From: Streptomyces flavidovirens DSM 40150
Lineage (GTDB): Bacteria > Actinomycetota > Actinomycetes > Streptomycetales > Streptomycetaceae
DNA length: 64,000 nucleotides
Assembly (NCBI RefSeq): GCF_000429085.1
Contig: NZ_AUBE01000012.1
Coordinates: 124,001-188,000, forward strand
Direction: 5' to 3'
Position 1 is the stretch's first letter, and each line of letters begins with the position of its first letter. The notes below the pieces were generated by a model, which saw only the letters and a program-made list of their open reading frames with translations, had not been told where the DNA came from and made no database searches. This document shows positions 53,926-62,554 of the stretch, piece by piece. The translations under genes and the position numbers were made by a program.

Positions 53926-55013
53926 GGGGTGCCCTGCATGGTGACCAGATCGGTCAGCGCCCGCATACCCCCCTCGGCCAGCGCGCGTCGCTGCAGGTCG
54001 GCGGGCGTGCCCTGTTGCAAGAGCCGGTGGACCAGCGAGGTCACCTCCCGCGTGTCTCCGGACTCCTCCAGGGCGGGTGCGATGTGGTCCATGAGCTGAC
54101 AGAGCACATCGCCCGCGCTGCGGAGCTTCCCGTCGGGGGCGACCAGTGAACCGCTGATGCCGTCCCGCGCGGCGTACCAGTTCGCGCCGTGCAGCAGTTC
54201 GGGTGTGCACTGGGCAGGCGGCACGCCGGCCTTTTCGTCGCTGATGGCCGTCGCGACCAGGGCGCGCACGATGCCCGCGAACATGACGGCGTCGTCGGCC
54301 CTCAGCTGTACGTCCATGCACCGCACCTCGACCGTGGGGAACCGGTCGGAGAGCCGGGCCTGCCAGTAGAGCTGACCGGGGTCACTGATGATCCCGGCCG
54401 TCAGCAGTGCCCGGACCCGCCGCTCGTGGTCGGCGAGGTCGGCGAAATACGGCGGGGGCCCGCTGACCGGCCAGCGGCCGTAGATCACGGTACGCCAGCT
54501 CGAGAACCCGGTGTCGTGGCCGTCCCACAGCGGTGAGTTCGCCGACATGGCCACCAGCACGGGCAGCCACACCCGGATCCGGTTCAGGACGGCGATGCCC
54601 ATCTCCGGATCGGACACGGCCGCGTGTACGTGCATACCGTTGACCAGTTGCTCCGCGACCAGTTGCGGGGCCTGGGACTGGATGGCGAGATAGCGCGGCT
54701 GCCGGGTGACCAGGGGCGGCGCCACCTCTCTGAACGGCGCTGTCGCGCAGGTGGCGAGCCGGCAGCCCAACTCTTCGGCCGCCGCGCCGAGCGCGTGCCG
54801 CAGGCGCAGCAGATGACCGCCGACCTCCTTGAGGTCGGTGCATACCGGAGTGGCTACCTCCACCTGGGCCTGCAGCAGCTCGGCCTGTATCTCCCGCCGG
54901 TCCACGAACGGCTCGAGCCCGGACGATCCCCGTACCTCTTCGGCCAGTGGTACCGGCAGGCCCGTGTCCGGGTCGAGGAGGAGGTACTCCTCCTCGACTC
55001 CCACAGTGATCAC
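53919..55013 (-). CDS. GCS2-family (YbdK-like) carboxylate-amine ligase
   Basis: 364 residues. The family motif VGVEEEYLLLD lies at the N-terminus, followed by MHVHAAVSD, MSANSPLWDG and TVEVRCMDVQ. YbdK-type enzymes are gamma-glutamylcysteine synthetase homologues (glutamate-cysteine ligase family 2). The GTG at 55013 (codons ITVGVEEE follow) is preferred, with GGGGG upstream; it lies 11 bp after the DUF4383 stop. A second member of this family is at 61079-62170 on the other strand, with about the same architecture. True substrates are unknown. Confidence 0.86.
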   Translation of the reverse strand: MITVGVEEEYLLLDPDTGLPVPLAEEVRGSSGLEPFVDRREIQAELLQAQVEVATPVCTDLKEVGGHLLRLRHALGAAAEELGCRLATCATAPFREVAPPLVTRQPRYLAIQSQAPQLVAEQLVNGMHVHAAVSDPEMGIAVLNRIRVWLPVLVAMSANSPLWDGHDTGFSSWRTVIYGRWPVSGPPPYFADLADHERRVRALLTAGIISDPGQLYWQARLSDRFPTVEVRCMDVQLRADDAVMFAGIVRALVATAISDEKAGVPPAQCTPELLHGANWYAARDGISGSLVAPDGKLRSAGDVLCQLMDHIAPALEESGDTREVTSLVHRLLQQGTPADLQRRALAEGGMRALTDLVTMQGTPQ

Positions 55014-55024
55014 GCCGCCCCCGG

Positions 55025-55480
55025 TCAGCGGCCCGCGCGGGTGCGCGGGCGGCGGGTGAGCAGGACACCGAGGGCGACCATGGCGACGCCCAGAGCGAAG
55101 TGCAACCAGTTGTCCGCAGTGTTGAAGGGTACGAAGTTGGCCGCGCTGTCGTGGTCGATGAACAGGCCGTACAGCCACAGCGCCAGGTAGATGACACCGC
55201 CGCCGATGAGGAAGTTGCGGGCGGTGGACGCGGCGCGGGCCATGGTCACACCGGCGATGCCGAACAGCAGGTGCACGATGTTGTGCAGTACGGACACCTG
55301 GAACACGCCGAGCAGTTTGGCCTCGGAGTCGTGTTCCGCGAACTTCATCGTGTCGTAGTCGGTGGTGATGCCGGGAATGAAGCCGAGGACACCCACCAGC
55401 AGGAAGACCACGCCGACCAGCAGCGCCGCCTGTTGCACGGGGGTCCGGGCGATCGGCGCCGTACGGTGCTGAGCACTCAT
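55025..55480 (-). CDS. DUF4383 membrane protein
   Basis: 151 residues with four predicted membrane helices (ALLVGVVFLLVGVLGFIPG, SVLHNIVHLLFGIAGVTMA, FLIGGGVIYLALWLYGLFI, LHFALGVAMVALGVLL) and the HNIVHLLFG signature of DUF4383. It shares the transcript of the GCS2-family gene downstream. The ATG at 55480 is the natural start. Function unknown; the family is widespread in actinobacteria and often stress-linked. Repeated GTAC and ACTA elements lie in its promoter region. Confidence 0.9.
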   Translation of the reverse strand: MSAQHRTAPIARTPVQQAALLVGVVFLLVGVLGFIPGITTDYDTMKFAEHDSEAKLLGVFQVSVLHNIVHLLFGIAGVTMARAASTARNFLIGGGVIYLALWLYGLFIDHDSAANFVPFNTADNWLHFALGVAMVALGVLLTRRPRTRAGR

Positions 55481-55529
55481 GACCGCACTTCTTTCTCCCG
55501 GGGCAGCCCGTCGGGCCGCCCGATCGATC

Positions 55530-55562
55530 CCAGTACTAGGCACTATGTACCCCGTACTCTTA
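55530..55562. promoter_or_regulatory. Repeated GTAC/ACTA elements before DUF4383
   Basis: AGTACTAGGCACTATGTACCCC contains an ACTA-GGC-ACTA direct repeat and a GTAC-CCC-GTAC repeat between 55532 and 55556. Probable promoter or operator elements 50-80 bp upstream of the DUF4383 start. Confidence 0.35.
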
Positions 55563-55631
55563 CGGTTAGGCAGCCCGCTCGACCAGGCGATTTCAGGCCC
55601 GTGTGCGACCCGCTCGCCCAAGCGGCGAGGG

Positions 55632-55907
55632 TCAGGTGTGGACGATGCTGTTGTGACCGTCCTGGTCGTCGGCGTGGCCGTCGTTGAACCAGTAGTCGCC
55701 GTGCGCCAGGTAGCGGAACCCGTAGCGCTGTTCCTTGGGGAGGGTGACGGTGACGGAGCGGGTGCCGTCCTCCCGTTCGGTGAAGGGGTGGGCTCCCGGC
55801 TGCCAGTCGTTGAAGTCGCCGACTACGCTGACCTGCCCGCAGGCCTGGCCTGCCGGGATGACGAAGGTGATCTCGGTGTGCTTCTTGCGTCGGCTGCGCT
55901 CCAGCAT
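55632..55907 (-). CDS. Isoamylase-early-set / glycogen-binding (CBM48-like) protein
   Basis: 91 residues: TEITFVIPAGQACGQVSVVGDFNDWQPG is a CBM48/isoamylase N-terminal early-set motif, followed by RSVTVTLPKEQRYGFRYL and the ending DYWFNDGHADDQDG. AAAGG before the ATG. A stand-alone carbohydrate-binding domain probably binds alpha-glucan such as glycogen or interacts with its enzymes. No glycogen gene is nearby. Confidence 0.9.
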   Translation of the reverse strand: MLERSRRKKHTEITFVIPAGQACGQVSVVGDFNDWQPGAHPFTEREDGTRSVTVTLPKEQRYGFRYLAHGDYWFNDGHADDQDGHNSIVHT

Positions 55908-56023
55908 CGCTGAACCTTTCCTCGGGGGGAGTGCCTCAGGATCGCCGCCCCATAGCCCTTCGAGCACCTCTTGTTGCGCTGACGGCGCCGTTCGTCGCCC
56001 GGATGGCGCACGCGGGCACCGGG

Positions 56024-56923
56024 TCAGGTGACAGCCGCGCCCTGGCGGAGCAGCAGCGCGGCATCCACTGCCGCGACGAGGACCGCCGCGAGGAACGGCA
56101 GCCTCGGGCGCCGCCGGCCCAGCAGTGCGCCGCCGGCCGCCACGACGAGAGCCGCCGACAGGGCGGCCGGCCCGGCGGTGCCGGCCGGGCCGGGGCGGGC
56201 GAACGCCAGCAGCGCGGTGGCCGTCACGAGGGGGAGCGGCAGCAGGAGCCGCCCCCGTGCAGGTCCCAGTCGCTGGGGCCAGCCGCGTACACCGGTGGCC
56301 AGATCGTCGCCGATGTCCGGCAGGACGTTCGCCAGGTGTGCGCCGATGCCGAGCAGCGCCGCGGCGACCACGATCCACCAGGGGGGCCAGGGCCGCCCCT
56401 GCGTACCGAGCGAGACGAAGGCGGGAAGCGCCGCGAACCCCACCGCGTACGGCAGCCAGGAAAGCACGGTCGCCTTCAGCCCGAGGTTGTACGCCCAGGC
56501 CGCGGCGACGCCGACGAGGTGGACCGTACCCGCGAGCAGACCGTACGCGAGGGACAGCGGTACGCACAGGGCGAGAGCGGTGAGCGCCGCACCGCGTACG
56601 GCGGTGACACCGACCGAACCGGCGACCACGGGTTTGGTACGCCGCCCGACCGCGGTGTCGCGGGCGGCGTCGACGGCGTCGTTGCTCCAGCCGACGGACA
56701 ACTGCCCCGCCAGCACCGCGGCCGCCACCAGCAGGCACCCTGCCGCGTCCTGCCCGCAGGCCGCCGCCAGCGCGGTCGTCAGGGCGCCGACCGCCACGGC
56801 CGGTACGGGGTGACACGCCCTCAGAAGCCCGCCCGCCGGCCGCAGCAGACGCCTCACGCGGGCGCTGGGCGGCGACCCGCGTGCGGCCTCGCCGCCCGCG
56901 TCCAACCGCACCTCGATGTCCAC
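56024..56923 (-). CDS. UbiA-type prenyltransferase
   Basis: 299 residues with about eight hydrophobic helices. The first acidic motif is NDAVDAARD (N-D-x-x-D-type) and the second NVLPDIGDDLATG, both needed for Mg and prenyl diphosphate binding. It transfers a prenyl group to an aromatic acceptor or lipid in the membrane. It is divergent from a type III PKS, methyltransferase and FAD oxidase (57088-59717), so the substrate is probably the PKS product. The start is an ATG; the N-terminal 25 residues are likely cytoplasmic. Confidence 0.85.
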   Translation of the reverse strand: MDIEVRLDAGGEAARGSPPSARVRRLLRPAGGLLRACHPVPAVAVGALTTALAAACGQDAAGCLLVAAAVLAGQLSVGWSNDAVDAARDTAVGRRTKPVVAGSVGVTAVRGAALTALALCVPLSLAYGLLAGTVHLVGVAAAWAYNLGLKATVLSWLPYAVGFAALPAFVSLGTQGRPWPPWWIVVAAALLGIGAHLANVLPDIGDDLATGVRGWPQRLGPARGRLLLPLPLVTATALLAFARPGPAGTAGPAALSAALVVAAGGALLGRRRPRLPFLAAVLVAAVDAALLLRQGAAVT

Positions 56924-57087
56924 GCGCCCATGCTAGGCGTCCGGGCCATCGGAGGCGTGCGGCCCGCCGCCACCGACTACCGCTTGCGGGCAGGTGCGCA
57001 CAGCCGCCGGACGAGCGACACCACGTGTGGCGATCGTGAAGGGGGGCACTCATTGCAAGGTCCCCCGTCCCCGGCCTCGGATCCCAG

Positions 57088-58146
57088 ATGACCCGGATCG
57101 CAGCTGTCCACGGAGCTCTCGCTCCGCACCGGCACACCCAACGAGAGATCACGGACATGGTGGCCCGGATGTGTCTCACCGAGGGGACCGACCGGCGGGT
57201 GCTGGACCGGCTCCACGACAGTGCGAAGGTGAACACCCGCCATACGGCGCTGCCGCTCGACGCTTACGCGGGACTGGACGGCTTCGGCGCCGTCAACGAC
57301 GCTTTCATCGCGGGGGCGGTGAGCCTCGGCGCGGAGGCCGTCGGGGCGGCGCTCGACGCGGCGGGCCTCTCCCCGCGCGACGTCGACCTCCTGATGTTCA
57401 CCTCGGTGACCGGCATCGCCACGCCCTCGGTCGACGCGCGTCTCGTGGGGCCACTCGGGCTGCGTCCTGACGTCAAGCGCGTGCCCGTCTTCGGCCTCGG
57501 CTGTGTCGCGGGGGCGGCCGGCATCGCGCGCCTGCACGACTACCTGCTGGGGCGTCCCGACGACGTGGCGGTACTCCTGTCGGTGGAGCTGTGCTCTCTC
57601 ACCCTCCAGCGCGGCGACGCCTCACCGGCCAATCTCGTCGCCAGCGCCCTCTTCGGGGACGGCGCCGCGGCCGTGGTCGCGTGCGGTGCGCGCAGGCCGG
57701 CGGCCGCCGCCCGGCCGGCCGTGGTCGACACGCGCAGCCATCTCTACCCGGACAGCGAGCACGTGATGGGGTGGGACATCACCGGCTCCGGATTCCGCGT
57801 CGTACTCGACGCCAGTGTCCCGGACGTCGTACGCAAGAACCTCGCCGCGGACGTCGACGCGTTCCTCGCGGACCACGGGCTGCGCCGCCAGGACATCACC
57901 GCCTGGGTGTGTCACCCCGGCGGACCGAAGGTGCTCGAAGCGGTTGAGGAAACGCTCGAACTGCCCGCGGACGCACTCGACGTCACGTGGAGGTCGCTGG
58001 CGGCCGTGGGCAATCTGTCCTCCGCGTCGGTGCTCCACGTCCTGCGCGACACCCTGGCCGAACGCCGTCCACCCGCCGGCACCGCCGGGCTGATGCTCGC
58101 CATGGGGCCGGGTTTCTGCTCCGAACTCGTCCTGCTTCGCTGGTAG
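57088..58146 (+). CDS. Type III polyketide synthase (SrsA-like)
   Basis: 352 residues with the chalcone/stilbene synthase fold. The catalytic Cys is codon 139 in GLGCVAGAAG, the His is in CHPGGPKV and the Asn in GNLSSASVL. The sequence resembles the alkylresorcinol-forming SrsA group more than the THN-forming RppA group. It should extend a fatty acyl starter with malonyl units to give a phenolic lipid. Downstream come a methyltransferase and an FAD oxygenase in the order seen in srsABC, while a UbiA gene lies divergent. No strong binding site is seen before the ATG. Confidence 0.9.
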   Translation: MTRIAAVHGALAPHRHTQREITDMVARMCLTEGTDRRVLDRLHDSAKVNTRHTALPLDAYAGLDGFGAVNDAFIAGAVSLGAEAVGAALDAAGLSPRDVDLLMFTSVTGIATPSVDARLVGPLGLRPDVKRVPVFGLGCVAGAAGIARLHDYLLGRPDDVAVLLSVELCSLTLQRGDASPANLVASALFGDGAAAVVACGARRPAAAARPAVVDTRSHLYPDSEHVMGWDITGSGFRVVLDASVPDVVRKNLAADVDAFLADHGLRRQDITAWVCHPGGPKVLEAVEETLELPADALDVTWRSLAAVGNLSSASVLHVLRDTLAERRPPAGTAGLMLAMGPGFCSELVLLRW

Positions 58147-58158
58147 GGAGAGGAACAC

Positions 58159-58698
58159 ATGCTCTGGTACACCGTGCTCGTCCTGGCGGTCGGTCTGGAA
58201 CGCGTCGCCGAACTCGTCGTGGCCCGCCGCAACGCCCGCTGGAGCCTGGCGCGCGGCGCCGTCGAGGCCGGACGCCGGCACTACCCGGCGATGGTGGTCC
58301 TGCACACCGGGCTGCTCGTCGGCTGCCTGGCCGAAGTCCGGTGGGGCGGGCGGCCGTTCGACCCGGTGGTGGGCTGGTTCATGGCCGCCGTCGTGGTGGC
58401 CGCGCAGGCTCTGCGCTGGTGGTGCGTCCGGACGCTGGGGCCGCGGTGGAACACCCGTGTGCTGGTCGTGCCGGGCCTGCCCCTGGTGGCGGGCGGACCG
58501 TACCGGTGGCTGAGCCACCCCAACTACGTGGCGGTGGTGGTGGAAGGGCTGGCCCTGCCCCTCGTGCACGGCGCCTGGCTGACCGCCGCGCTCTTCACCG
58601 GCCTCAACGCGGCGCTGCTCACCGTACGGATCCGCTGCGAGAACGAAGCGCTCGGGCTCGCTCCGGAGCGTGCCGCCGGGAGCGGGGCGGGTGCCTGA
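58159..58698 (+). CDS. ICMT-family (SrsB-like) methyltransferase
   Basis: 179 residues of the isoprenylcysteine carboxyl methyltransferase family: several hydrophobic segments, then GPYRWLSHPNYVAVVVEG, the SAM-binding signature, and a tail with RCENEALG. In the srs pathway such an enzyme methylates the phenolic lipid hydroxyl. It lies 12 bp after the PKS, with GGGAGAGG before its ATG, so the three genes are one operon. Methyl acceptor is inferred. Confidence 0.86.
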   Translation: MLWYTVLVLAVGLERVAELVVARRNARWSLARGAVEAGRRHYPAMVVLHTGLLVGCLAEVRWGGRPFDPVVGWFMAAVVVAAQALRWWCVRTLGPRWNTRVLVVPGLPLVAGGPYRWLSHPNYVAVVVEGLALPLVHGAWLTAALFTGLNAALLTVRIRCENEALGLAPERAAGSGAGA

Positions 58699-58700
58699 CC

Positions 58701-59717
58701 GTGATCGACCTGCTCGTGGCGGGCGGCGGACCGGCCGGTCTTGCCACCGCCATCCACGCGGCGTCGGCCGGTATGGAAGCGGTCGTGATCGAACCGCGCG
58801 CCGCACCCGTGGACAAGGCGTGCGGCGAGGGCATCATGCCCGGCGGCGTGCTGGCTCTGGAAGCACTGGGCGTACGGGTCGGCGGCCGCGCACTGCGCGG
58901 TATCCGTTACGTCGACGGACGCCACCGCGCGCAGGCCTCCTTCGCCGACGGTCCGGGCCTCGGGGTGCGGCGTACGGAACTGCACGCGGCGCTGGCCCGG
59001 CGGGCTGCCGAAGTGGGGGTCGCGGTCGTCACCGGCAAAGTCGGGGAGGTGCGGCAGAGTGCGGACGCGGTGGCGGCAGGGGGGCTGCGGGCTCGCTGGC
59101 TGGCGGCCGCGGACGGCCTGCACTCGCCGCTGCGCCACGCTCTCGGCCTGGACGTGCCGAGCCGCCGGCCACGGCGCTTCGGCCTGCGGCGGCACTACCG
59201 GCTGGAGCCGTGGACCGATTTCGTCGAGGTGCACTGGTCCGTGTTCGGCGAGGCGTATGTGACGCCGGTCGGTGACGGCCTGGTCGCCGTGGCCGTGCTG
59301 AGTACGGGGCGGCGCGGTTTCGACGCGCACCTGGCCCACTTCCCGCACCTGCTGCGGCTCCTGGACGGGCGGTCCCACGCCGGCCCCGTGCGGGGCGCGG
59401 GCCCGCTGCGCCAGCGGGCCCGCCGTCGTACGGTCGGCCGGGTGGTGCTGGTGGGCGACGCGGCAGGCTACACCGACGCGCTCACCGGCGAGGGCGTGGC
59501 GCTCGCGATGGCGTCGGCCGAGGCGGCCGTGCGGTGCCTGAAGGCCGGACGACCGCAGGAGTACGAGCGGTGCTGGCGGCGGCTGTCCCTGCGCCACCAC
59601 CTGCTGACGGAAGGTCTCGTACGGATGAGCGGCCACGCGGCGGTGGCCCGGCTGATCGTACCGGCGGCGGCCAGGATGCCGTCGGTCTTCACGGCGGCCG
59701 TCCGCGCGCTCCAGTGA
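58701..59717 (+). CDS. FAD-dependent monooxygenase (SrsC-like)
   Basis: 338 residues: DLLVAGGGPAGLATAIHAASAG is the FAD dinucleotide site, GVRRTELHAALARRA follows, and VVLVGDAAGYTDALTGEG is the FAD/substrate motif near residue 250. Geranylgeranyl-reductase/aromatic hydroxylase-like. In the srs pathway the third gene hydroxylates the methylated alkylresorcinol to a quinone precursor. The GTG start lies two bases after the methyltransferase stop (tga-cc-gtg). The end is at 59717, before Ku. Confidence 0.86.
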   Translation: MIDLLVAGGGPAGLATAIHAASAGMEAVVIEPRAAPVDKACGEGIMPGGVLALEALGVRVGGRALRGIRYVDGRHRAQASFADGPGLGVRRTELHAALARRAAEVGVAVVTGKVGEVRQSADAVAAGGLRARWLAAADGLHSPLRHALGLDVPSRRPRRFGLRRHYRLEPWTDFVEVHWSVFGEAYVTPVGDGLVAVAVLSTGRRGFDAHLAHFPHLLRLLDGRSHAGPVRGAGPLRQRARRRTVGRVVLVGDAAGYTDALTGEGVALAMASAEAAVRCLKAGRPQEYERCWRRLSLRHHLLTEGLVRMSGHAAVARLIVPAAARMPSVFTAAVRALQ

Positions 59718-59802
59718 CGCCCTGTTCGCTCACCGTCGCATCCCGACTCGCAGGGGCCGTTCCGCCGCTCTAGCCTGGGACCGCGAGGAGGTGGCGGTGG
59801 CC

Positions 59803-60873
59803 ATGGCGCGTCCGGTGTGGAGTGGGGCTCTGACCTTCGGCCTGGTGTCGCTGCCCGTCCAGATGTTCACCGCGACGGACAGCCACACCGTCCACTTCCA
59901 CCAGTTGCAGCGCGGCACCTCGGACCGGGTCCGCAACAAGCGGGTGAACGAGCGCACGGGCGAAGAGGTCCCGCTCGACGAGATCGTCAAGGGCTACGAC
60001 GCGGGGGACGAGTACGTACTCATCGAGCCCGGCGAGCTGGAGGACATCGCTCCGGGCCGCTCCCAGGCAGTGGAGATCACCGGGTTCGTGGACCATGAGC
60101 AGGTCGAGCCCATCTTCTTCGACAAGACGTACTACCTGGGTCCCAAAGGCAAGGAGTACGCCAAGATCTACGCGCTGCTGGAGAAGGCACTGGCGGAAGC
60201 GGGCAAGGCGGGGATCGCCACGTTTGTCATGCGCAACCGTCAGTACCTGGTCGCCGTGAAGGCCGAGGGCGGGCTGCTGACGCTCCACACCTTGCACTGG
60301 GCCGACGAGATCCGCGATCCGCGCCAGGAGATCGGCACGCTGCCCGACAGCACCGATGTCACCGACCGCGAGCTGAAGATGGCCGAGCAGCTCATCGAGA
60401 CGCTCGGCATGGAGTGGAAGCCCGAGGAGTTCCACGACACCTTCCAGGAGCAGGTGACGAAGCTCATCGAGGCCAAGCGCACCGGTGAGTCGGTCGAGAA
60501 GGCGGAGCCCCCGGCGGAGGCCACGAACGTCGTCGACCTGATGGAGGCGCTGCGGGCCAGCGTCGACCGCGCCAAGAGCCCCAAGAGCCGCGGCAAGGGG
60601 AAGACAGCCGCCGCCGACGCCCCCGTCGCGCAGATCAGGGACGCCGCCGACAAGCGCCGGACCGGCCGCGCGGCGAAGCCGGAGCAGGAGACGAAGCCAA
60701 AGCCCAAGCAGACGAAGCGGGCCAAGGCGTCGTCGTTCGATTCCCTGACCAAGGCAGAGCTCTACCAGCGCGCCACGGACGCCGGAATTCCCGGCCGTTC
60801 CTCCATGACGCGCGAAGAGCTCATCAAGGCGCTCAGCGGCAAGCGAGGACGGCGCAAGGCCGAGGCCTCCTAG
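59803..60873 (+). CDS. Ku DNA-end-binding protein
   Basis: 356 residues: ARPVWSGALTFGLVSLPVQ at the N-terminus is the Ku core signature, with DKTYYLGP and YLVAVKAE further on, then a Lys/Ala-rich extension (about 245-355) with AELYQRATDAGIPGRSSMTREELIKAL, a SAP- or Rho_N-like end. Ku binds DNA double-strand ends for non-homologous end joining with LigD. AGGAGG precedes a GTG at 59797 (5 bases) and the ATG at 59803 (11 bases); I use the ATG since Ku proteins usually begin MARPVW. No ligase gene is near. Confidence 0.92.
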   Translation: MARPVWSGALTFGLVSLPVQMFTATDSHTVHFHQLQRGTSDRVRNKRVNERTGEEVPLDEIVKGYDAGDEYVLIEPGELEDIAPGRSQAVEITGFVDHEQVEPIFFDKTYYLGPKGKEYAKIYALLEKALAEAGKAGIATFVMRNRQYLVAVKAEGGLLTLHTLHWADEIRDPRQEIGTLPDSTDVTDRELKMAEQLIETLGMEWKPEEFHDTFQEQVTKLIEAKRTGESVEKAEPPAEATNVVDLMEALRASVDRAKSPKSRGKGKTAAADAPVAQIRDAADKRRTGRAAKPEQETKPKPKQTKRAKASSFDSLTKAELYQRATDAGIPGRSSMTREELIKALSGKRGRRKAEAS

Positions 60874-61078
60874 AGGTCCTTCCGGCCGTGGATCACGGCG
60901 CGCCCGTGAGATCGCGGGCATTAAGACCGCGGCGCAGGGCAGAGGGAAGAAAACCGCATCGCGGCCCGCCTGATCCGCTCCCGTGAGCCGTGTGCAGGAC
61001 GTGGTGCGGTCCACGAAGGATCTAGAGCATGCGCCCGGGCCCGTCCGGCCCCGGCCGCGCCGCGGAGAGGCAGTCGTC

Positions 61079-62170
61079 GTGCGTAGTGTCGGAGTGGAGG
61101 AGGAGCTCCTCCTGGTGGATGCGCGGACCGGTGAGCCGCAGGCGCTGTCCACGGCGGTTCTGGCCGCCGTGTCCAGGGAGAGCAGCGGTGAGCCGGAGGT
61201 CTTCGAGGCCGAGCTGCACCGGCAGATGCTGGAGTTCGGTACCCGGCCGCAGACCGGGATGGGCGACCTCGCGGAGGAGATCGTCCGCTGGCGGGCGGAG
61301 GCCGCGCGTCATGCGGAAGACATCGGCGCGGCGGTGGTCGCCCTGGCCACGTCTCCGCTCCCCGTCAGCCCGTCCATCGGAAGCGGCGAGCGCTACCAGT
61401 GGCTGGAGGAGCAGTTCGGACTCACCACACAGGAGCAGCTCACGTGCGGCTGCCATGTCCATGTGTCGGTGGACTCCGACGAGGAGGGCGTCGCCGTCCT
61501 GGACCGGATCCGGCCGTGGCTGTCCGTGTTGCTGGCGATGAGCGCGAACTCCCCGTTCTGGCAGGGCAAGGACAGCCGGTACAGCAGCTATCGCAGCCGG
61601 GTGTGGGGCCGGTGGCCGTCGTCCGGGCCGGTGGAGATCTTCGGCAGCGCCGACCGCTACCACGAGCAGGTGGACGACATGCTGGGCACGGGGGCGCTGC
61701 GGGACAAGGGGATGATCTATTTCGACGCCCGGCTGTCACACCACTACCCCACCGTGGAGGTACGGGTCGCCGACGTGTGTCTGGATCCCTCGACCACGGT
61801 GCTCGTGGCCACGCTGGTCCGGGGTCTGGTGGAGACGGCGGCCCGCCAGTGGCGGGCCGGGGAGCCGCCCGCACGGCACGGCGTCGGGTTGCTGCGACTG
61901 GCCGCCTGGCGAGCCGGACGGTCAGGGCTGGAGGGGGAGCTGATCCATCCGGTCACGATGCGTCCCGCGCCGGCCGAAGTGGTGGTGCGGGCACTGTTCG
62001 ATCATGTCCGGGACGCTCTGGAGGACAGCGGTGACGTGCTTCCCGCCCAGGAGGGTCTCGCCGCGCTGCTCAAGGGGGGAAACGGGGCGCGCGTCCAGCG
62101 TGATCTGCTGAGCCGGAGCGGTGGTCTGCGAGGTGTCGTCACCGAGTGCGTGAGCAGGACCCGTGGGTAG
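61079..62170 (+). CDS. GCS2-family (YbdK-like) carboxylate-amine ligase
   Basis: 363 residues from a GTG with GGAGAGG 8 bases upstream; earlier in-frame starts would add a basic, unrelated leader. Contains VGVEEELLLVD, LTCGCHVHVSVD, LLAMSANSPFW and TVEVRVADVC. It is a paralogue of the protein encoded at 53919-55013 and has the same length and motif order. It may be a gamma-glutamylcysteine-type ligase or another peptide-bond enzyme. The gene stands alone, 205 bp after Ku. Confidence 0.88.
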   Translation: MRSVGVEEELLLVDARTGEPQALSTAVLAAVSRESSGEPEVFEAELHRQMLEFGTRPQTGMGDLAEEIVRWRAEAARHAEDIGAAVVALATSPLPVSPSIGSGERYQWLEEQFGLTTQEQLTCGCHVHVSVDSDEEGVAVLDRIRPWLSVLLAMSANSPFWQGKDSRYSSYRSRVWGRWPSSGPVEIFGSADRYHEQVDDMLGTGALRDKGMIYFDARLSHHYPTVEVRVADVCLDPSTTVLVATLVRGLVETAARQWRAGEPPARHGVGLLRLAAWRAGRSGLEGELIHPVTMRPAPAEVVVRALFDHVRDALEDSGDVLPAQEGLAALLKGGNGARVQRDLLSRSGGLRGVVTECVSRTRG

Positions 62171-62183
62171 GCCACGGGTCCGG

Positions 62184-62213
62184 GCGAGTCACGGGTCAAG
62201 GCGAGTCACGGGT
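62184..62213 (+). repeat. 13-bp direct repeat
   Basis: GCGAGTCACGGGT occurs at 62184-62196 and again at 62201-62213, spaced 17 bp apart. It covers the end of the minus-strand small gene. Function unknown. Confidence 0.7.
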
Positions 62214-62406
62214 GGTCGGGCTGCTGGTCGGGCGGCGTCCCGCCGCCTTCTCCCCCGCCCTTGTTCCCCTTGTCGGTCCCGTGGGCCTGCTTGCTGCCGC
62301 GCGTACCGGACTGACCGGACTGGGAGGCCTTGAGTTCGGCGCTGTCCTGCGGGGTGGCGCCTCCCTTGTCGCTGCGCCGCTGTTCGGGCTGCTGTGGATT
62401 CGGCAT
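62206..62406 (-). CDS. Small Gly/Gln-rich hydrophilic protein
   Basis: 66 residues beginning MPNPQQPEQRRSDKGGATP and ending in a Gly-rich, Pro/Gln tail. GCAGGGATCGGA precedes the ATG. Composition is low-complexity; no family recognised. It is transcribed toward the GCS2 gene; a longer open frame upstream has no support. Confidence 0.5.
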   Translation of the reverse strand: MPNPQQPEQRRSDKGGATPQDSAELKASQSGQSGTRGSKQAHGTDKGNKGGGEGGGTPPDQQPDHP

Positions 62407-62501
62407 TCCGATCCCTGCTCTCTCTGATCGAGACGTACCTACGCCCTGCGCGTTCCCACGCACAATGGAGGCAACACATCCGAACAGGGGCAAATGTGGG
62501 T

Positions 62502-62532
62502 GCGCCGGCCGACGAGTGACGTCGGCCGGCGC
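62502..62532. terminator. Hairpin terminator of the cyclophilin gene
   Basis: A 12-bp perfect stem (62502-62513 with 62521-62532) and a 7-base loop, 23 bases after the cyclophilin stop. Confidence 0.65.
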
Positions 62533-62554
62533 GCTCACGGGGGGGGGAGAAGGA

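Noticed and set aside
57088..58146. RppA (tetrahydroxynaphthalene synthase) for the type III PKS
   Set aside because: Neighbouring ICMT-type methyltransferase and FAD oxygenase and the sequence group point to alkylresorcinol synthases instead of RppA with its usual P450 partner.
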